Shown in pieces: positions 8,565 through 12,146 of a stretch of 12,146 bases of DNA. How positions within the stretch are numbered: the stretch's first letter is position 1; every line of letters begins with the position of its first letter. The DNA is taken from NCBI GenBank assembly GCA_900618425.1, contig UZAN01044681.1, positions 14,771 through 26,916 on the forward strand, written 5' to 3'. A program made the translations under genes and the position numbers. The notes beneath the pieces are model-generated. The model did no database searches and was not told where the DNA came from. It saw nothing but the letters and a program-made list of their open reading frames with translations. The DNA comes from Echinostoma caproni. Lineage: Eukaryota > Platyhelminthes > Trematoda > Plagiorchiida > Echinostomatidae.

Positions 8565-9554
8565 CTAAATCATTCAAGCATATCAGATTAGGTGTGTCAT
8601 TTTTGGATCAAAGGAAATCCTCAAAATTAAAATAGAAAAACATGTTCAGATGACGTCCATCTTTCTCTGACTGTGCTGAAAGACAGATTGAAAACCGTGT
8701 AACACACGCATACCAATCAACTTTATCTGAACAAATAATGAATTGTTTGCTTAATTTCTGATGTGACAAGTGTGAAATGTTCCCTGCGGCTAGTTAGTAA
8801 CTGATATATGAAATAAAATTATTCTATGACTCGTGAGATTCAACTGAGAATATTGCCAGTAAACAGGGCATCTTTACAACCTGTATCAAAGTATTTTTAA
8901 ATAAAACCGAAAGAGTACCACAGACAGGATAATTTACCGGTGATTCGGAAGATTATAATGATTAATTCAGCATTATCCTCCCATGCCCCAGTAGCAACAT
9001 ACTCCTCGGACATTAACGCTGTCCTCATACTTGAAAATGACTATTTAGATGTCAACTCCATTCATCGAAAACCAAGAACTCAGATTCACTGACCGTTGCG
9101 AACGTTATTTATCTCTTCATTTTATCGACTAAGAGACACAAAATAAACATAGAACGACTGCTGGTCGAAACTAATTCAAGCAATTTTGGTGTCCAAATAT
9201 AATATCAAAGTTTCCCCTCGCTCTTTGTGTTTTTCTTGAGCTCTGTTTTCACATGTCCTATTACAAAAGAAGTTGTTAATCATAAATCAGATGAATGCTC
9301 CATCAGTCCCATTTTATACCCATGTTCTGTCGCACTTTGAGTCTCGTTTCCGCTGATGCCTTTTACTAACATTTGGAGTATGTGTGATTCTCCTTAAGGA
9401 TTAAATAAAGACACAACACGTTAGAAAGAAAGCGAAAAGAATTATGTGTTTGCTGAATATTTTGCACCCAAAGATACGGATCTGAGTCTCCCCCTAATAT
9501 CTTCATCCTCTTTTGCTGATCACTTTATACTAAGCCACTGGAAGCGACTTTAAG
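8565..9554. other. Unassigned; presumed intron upstream of the transporter exon
   Basis: No further transporter exon is recognised. A minus-strand stretch at 9040-8938 is open and could splice in phase 1 into the transporter exon, but its peptide does not resemble the expected helix. A diverged second copy of the gacaagtgtgaa string lies at about 8765. Confidence 0.4.
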
Positions 9555-9559
9555 ATGAT

Positions 9560-10330
9560 TTTTTATGGAACGGTGACGGTTTGACGCATGTCATACGCAT
9601 AGGTAGAGATTGTTGAACGTGAGTTGGGTCGATTGGAACAGTTGAGAGTAATTTGTCTCCGGTAATTACCCAGCATGGGCTGGGATCGATGGTAGTAATC
9701 AGGATGACAAGCGATACCGTAAAGATCTGCGCCAAATTTTCAAATATAATGAAACTAATATTTCAAGGCAAATCATTGTCCGCTACTCGTTCCAGATGGT
9801 TTGTTGGTCAAGTTGAAAGGGAGTAAAATATTTTCCGAAATTGATCTTTGATGCTTACATGCTTCCTAAGGTTGGAGAAGAATTAAAGTCCACAGGGGCC
9901 TATAACGCGACCACCGTCTGTTCTTTGATGCCCCTCTTTTTATGAACAAATAATAGATACTATGGAGACTACTTTGTGTTTACGATGGTATATTTAAACC
10001 ACATTATTGTCTTTAATAAATATATAAGAAGGATACATGAAAAATTTAGATACTCTATTGTAGCGGACTTTTGAGTACGGTTTCCGGCTTCAGTAACAGA
10101 AGTGTTCATTTTGGCCATCCAGTATCAGCTACTTTGGTCGATCGTTGATAGTATTAGTAGAAGATCCGATCTGATGAAAATTGTTCCCGTAGAGCAAATG
10201 CCTGCAAGCACCGATGAAGAAACATTGTCGTTTTTTCTTCAGCCCACAAATTATCGTCGCATTTTAGTGATCTTGGATGTGTCAATTGAGAGGCCCATTG
10301 ACCGAACTTATGAAACGAAATAAACAATAG
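9560..10330 (+). pseudogene. pol: Gypsy reverse transcriptase remnant
   Basis: Motifs follow family order but in different frames. VERELGRLEQLRVI (9612-9653) and NYPAWA (9664-9681) are the entry segment. VVIRMTSDTVKICAKFS (9692-9742) corresponds to the VVRKxDGSxRICxDFS segment. PLLVPDGL with KIFSEIDL (9780-9851) covers the palm segment up to the first catalytic aspartate region. A damaged YLDD-box region is likely near 9985-10015. EYGFRLQ, stop, QKCSF (10073-10111) and EQMPASTDEETLSFFL (within 10102-10323) are the thumb. Stops occur, for example, at 10094-10096. The enzyme cannot be functional. Confidence 0.8.
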
Positions 10331-10708
10331 CACCGATGGACTGCATGTCACGGCGCATTTGTTGAGATCCAGAGAGCCTCTGCGTCTGAATTAATTCTTC
10401 CCTATGGTGACCTCAAGTTAGGTATCACTATAGCTATTAACGTACTCGCCTATGGTATTGAAGCCGTTTCGTTATACAAACTCTCAGATGGCTGTCATAA
10501 GACTGTACATAATGTCTCCAAATCACTTTCGGTAGCAGAAAACAACTACAATAAAAATGGAAATGAAAGGCGAGTAACATGTTTTGCACTCAGAACTTTC
10601 ATAAAAATGTTTCAGGGAAGAAAGTTCACCAGAGTCACGGATCGGAAGCCACTGCTGTTCATCTTTGATACGAAGACAGGATTAGCAGTGTACGCTGCAA
10701 ACAGGTGA
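10331..10708 (+). pseudogene. pol: Gypsy RNase H remnant with a long surviving frame
   Basis: This is the best-preserved part of the element: 125 codons in one frame before TGA at 10706-10708. It starts with RWTACHGAFVEIQRA, the end of the connection, then ELILPYGDLKLGI. The usual catalytic DAS motif reads INV here, so the first active-site aspartate is gone. NVSKSLSVAENNY replaces the SRxLxxAExNY segment, and GRKFTRVTDRKPLLFIF is the GRxFxLxTDHKPL motif. The usual Glu of the YxxxExE segment also appears changed. The frame is open but key catalytic residues are lost, so survival of the frame is probably chance. Confidence 0.85.
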
Positions 10709-11150
10709 AAACTTTAGACCACAGTGTTATTTGATGACGAGTTTCATTCCATCTTCAATAAACCAAAAAAATTTGGGCACGTGATAAGAGGAGTGTGATC
10801 ACATCAGTCACCGTTGATTCTAATGTTCAGTACGTTTTTTTGAATATTTCAAGCGCAGTCTACTAACCACGTCTACAATGAGCCTGCCGGAAACATTGAA
10901 AAGAAAAACAGATTTTATGTCACATTTTGTTGCGGATCTATTTAGCCTAACTGATCTAAATGCAAACTATCAAGAATTATTCAAAAGGAGATAAGCCTCG
11001 TCGGCTTATCAAGGATAGGCGACGCTCGGTGGGTAAATTGCCATATCATAGGCTTTACAGCCAATCGCGGTGGATACACCTTAATCAAGGTCATTCTGGT
11101 ATCAGTCACATGAAGGCATTCGTTCTGAAGTAGCATATGGATTATTCCGG
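10709..11150 (+). pseudogene. pol: Gypsy RNase H-integrase linker and zinc-binding remnant
   Basis: After the RNase H stop the match shifts frame: KPKKFGHVI (near 10764-10790, the KxGxADALSR position), then VITSVTVDSNVQYVF (10795-10866 frame), then SLPETL to ELFKRR (10863-10991) ahead of a stop at 10992. Near 11000-11010 the AYQG piece matches the usual xQGxLxxxxRVV segment. LNQGHSGISHMKAF (11080-11121) is the histidine part of the HHCC zinc finger, where the family reads LHxGHPGISRMKAL. A stop follows at 11131-11133. Confidence 0.75.
10990..11010. other. Perfect hairpin inside the Gypsy relic
   Basis: GATAAGCC (10990-10997) and GGCTTATC (11003-11010) pair perfectly around the loop tcgtc. 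No T run follows and the place is inside decayed pol, so a role as terminator or regulatory hairpin is not suggested; it may be chance or a small local duplication. Confidence 0.7.
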
Positions 11151-11206
11151 GATAAATAAATCAAACCCATGGGTAAAACTCGACACCACGATCTGGAACC
11201 CATTCA

Positions 11207-11335
11207 TGGCAATCTGCAGCTGCCTCTGGATTACGCACTTGTACTGATTCTGCCGGTCCCGTTGAAAATGTGCACTATCCAATCACTGTTGCCGCATGTT
11301 CCAAGTGTTGTGAGATACTACTCACTTGTGAGTAG
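11207..11335 (+). pseudogene. pol: Gypsy integrase core, N-terminal remnant
   Basis: There are 42 codons then TAG. WQSAAASGLRTCTDSAGPV corresponds to the family WPxxxxPWxRVHxDFAGP segment, so the aspartate codon at 11246-11248 is the first residue of the DDE triad. The peptide continues to CSKCC, in the position of the DAYSKWPE motif. The remaining two catalytic acids are absent: nothing integrase-like was seen beyond 11335. The remnant ends next to a 20-base palindrome. Confidence 0.7.
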
Positions 11336-11336
11336 T
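11317..11336. other. Perfect 20-base palindrome with 2-base spacer
   Basis: ACTACTCAC and GTGAGTAGT pair around TT. It sits exactly where recognisable integrase sequence stops. It could mark a break or repair point, or be chance. Confidence 0.7.
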
Positions 11337-11498
11337 GATTGATTTCAACGATCAAAAATGAACAAGATCACTGAGGGCAATTTGCTGGGTCTTAAAGAAT
11401 AACTATTGTTTGCTAAATTCATTACCCGTCGTGCGAACAGGAACAGCGATGGTATGTTTCTGATTAGGTTTTTGTGTGATGCATGCAAAATTACTGAC
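11337..11498. other. Unassigned sequence after the Gypsy relic
   Basis: No gene or repeat is recognised. No LTR-like ends or polypurine tract are evident after the integrase remnant. Confidence 0.4.
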
Positions 11499-11625
11499 CT
11501 CGCATGTGTAATCTTCATTGAGTGAATATCTTCGACCAACACCGCCTTTAGGGATAATGACATAAGCATGTGTTCCCATGCGCATTACACTCACGCCCAC
11601 CGTATTGTCAAATTCGAGTAGATCA
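11499..11625 (-). CDS. Candidate internal exon, unidentified
   Basis: On the minus strand 127 nt are open between a mediocre acceptor (aactgaataag) and a possible donor (tgcgag, then gtcagt). The peptide contains VGVSVMRMGTHAYVIIPKGG followed by VGRRYSLNEDYTCE, which reads like real protein with few low-complexity runs, yet I recognise no family and it does not resemble transporter sequence. Entry would be phase 2 and exit phase 0. The frame continues downstream past the donor to 11403. It could belong to a gene further upstream on the same strand as the transporter exon, or be chance. Confidence 0.25.
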
Positions 11626-12012
11626 CTTATTCAGTTTGATATACTAGAAGTTGCCCTATCTTAAAACCGATCAAAGTGACATATTCTGAGTCTATTGCCA
11701 TTTGTCATATAGGGAGATTTGAAATCAGGTATCAGCAGCAATTTCCTAACTGATGACAGCTCAATCGCACTGGATAGCAATCATCTTCAGCGGTAATAAT
11801 CAACCCAGTGTGTTTCACTGAGATGCATTTATCTTGTATTTGTAATGTTAATCGATTGAATACGATGAAAGTCAAACTATTCGGATTCAGTGACTTGTGT
11901 TCTTCCGGATCTGGATAATCAAATCAGTGGGACCCAGGTACAACAGCTGAACCCGGAGCCGGCGGAGAAAAATCTAATCTGGAAAATCAGCATTCTTCTC
12001 AGTAGAGAAAAT
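11626..12012. other. Unassigned sequence leading into the microsatellite
   Basis: No gene is recognised. From 11869 the plus frame in phase with the microsatellite is open, reading in part VQQLNPEPAEKNLIWK, but no start or splice acceptor stands out. Confidence 0.4.
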
Positions 12013-12017
12013 GCTGC

Positions 12018-12058
<41 letters not shown>

Positions 12059-12146
12059 ATGATTCGGATGATGATTCGGATGATGATTCGGATGATGATG
12101 ATTCGGATGATGATGATTCGGATGATGATGATGATGATGATGATGA
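12013..12146 (+). repeat. Compound microsatellite (GCT)9 (GAT)8 and GAT/TCG array
   Basis: The order is (GCT)9, (GAT)8, TCG, (GAT)3, TCG, (GAT)3, TCG, (GAT)4, TCG, (GAT)4, TCG, (GAT)8 and GA at the window end, so the array may continue. TCG interruptions at 12- and 15-base spacing show expansion of larger units, not only single triplets. In the plus frame the array would code nine alanines then aspartate blocks split by single serines; that frame is open from 11869 to the edge. On the minus strand one frame codes mainly serine. A simple non-coding repeat is the default reading. Confidence 0.9.

Larger units (their letters stand above)
9560..11335 (+). mobile_element. Decayed Ty3/Gypsy LTR-retrotransposon pol region
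   Basis: Translation in shifting plus frames gives, in correct order, pieces of Gypsy-type reverse transcriptase (about 9560-10330), RNase H (10331-10708), the linker (10709-10991), the integrase zinc-binding region (about 11000-11150) and the start of the integrase core (11207-11335). The recognition rests on family motifs known to me, not a search. There are many stops and frame changes, so the element cannot move. Gag, protease, the rest of integrase and both LTRs are not recognised; they are either too decayed or lost. It lies antisense to, and about 1 kb upstream of, the transporter exon, most likely inside an intron of that gene. Confidence 0.85.

Noticed and set aside
8355..8591. Plus-strand 78-codon frame
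   Set aside because: Antisense shadow of the transporter exon.
8938..9040. Minus-strand open stretch that could splice in phase 1 into the transporter exon
   Set aside because: The transporter family is strongly conserved just before GTSS (a GWNLIL-type helix), and this peptide does not resemble it; the acceptor is also poor.
9550..9735. Minus-strand frame with a hydrophobic start resembling a signal peptide
   Set aside because: It is the reverse strand of the Gypsy reverse transcriptase entry segment, which explains the sequence better.
1..12146. CRISPR array, bacterial operon or phage genes
   Set aside because: No regularly spaced repeats and no long uninterrupted genes; spliced exon borders and SINEs point to a eukaryote.

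Overview
The window looks like AT-rich intronic or intergenic DNA of a eukaryote, most likely a parasitic flatworm of the schistosome group. Three things point there. There are no bacterial-style operons. The one recognisable host coding piece is an exon with spliceosomal borders. The short interspersed repeats resemble, from memory and unchecked, schistosome repeat families. The species assignment is inference.

Layout. Positions 1-4500 hold mostly unassigned sequence, a 47-bp repeat fragment at 834-880 and a few weak candidate exons. At 4508-4704 (minus) lies a complete-looking SINE: tRNA-like head, body and A-rich tail. A second, different tRNA-headed element lies at 6200-6392 (plus); it begins with an 11-base G run and the only N of the window. 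A well-spliced but unidentified 99-nt plus-strand exon candidate is at 7099-7197. At 7442-7617 a tRNA-like core with clear A and B boxes sits inside an inverted repeat whose arms are the same repeat body found at 834-880. At 8409-8564 (minus) is the only confident host gene piece, an internal exon of a cationic amino acid transporter (SLC7A1-4 type).

From about 9560 to 11335 (plus) runs a badly decayed Ty3/Gypsy retrotransposon pol region: reverse transcriptase, RNase H, linker, integrase zinc-finger and the start of the integrase core, with many stops and frame changes. No LTR was found. The window ends in a compound (GCT)n/(GAT)n/TCG microsatellite at 12013-12146, whose plus frame is open to the window edge.

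Reading it together: the transporter gene is transcribed leftward through this window with long introns, and these introns appear to have collected SINEs and an antisense Gypsy relic. I find no convincing second host gene and no convincing new biological system. The most unusual structure is the tRNA-like foldback at 7442-7617.
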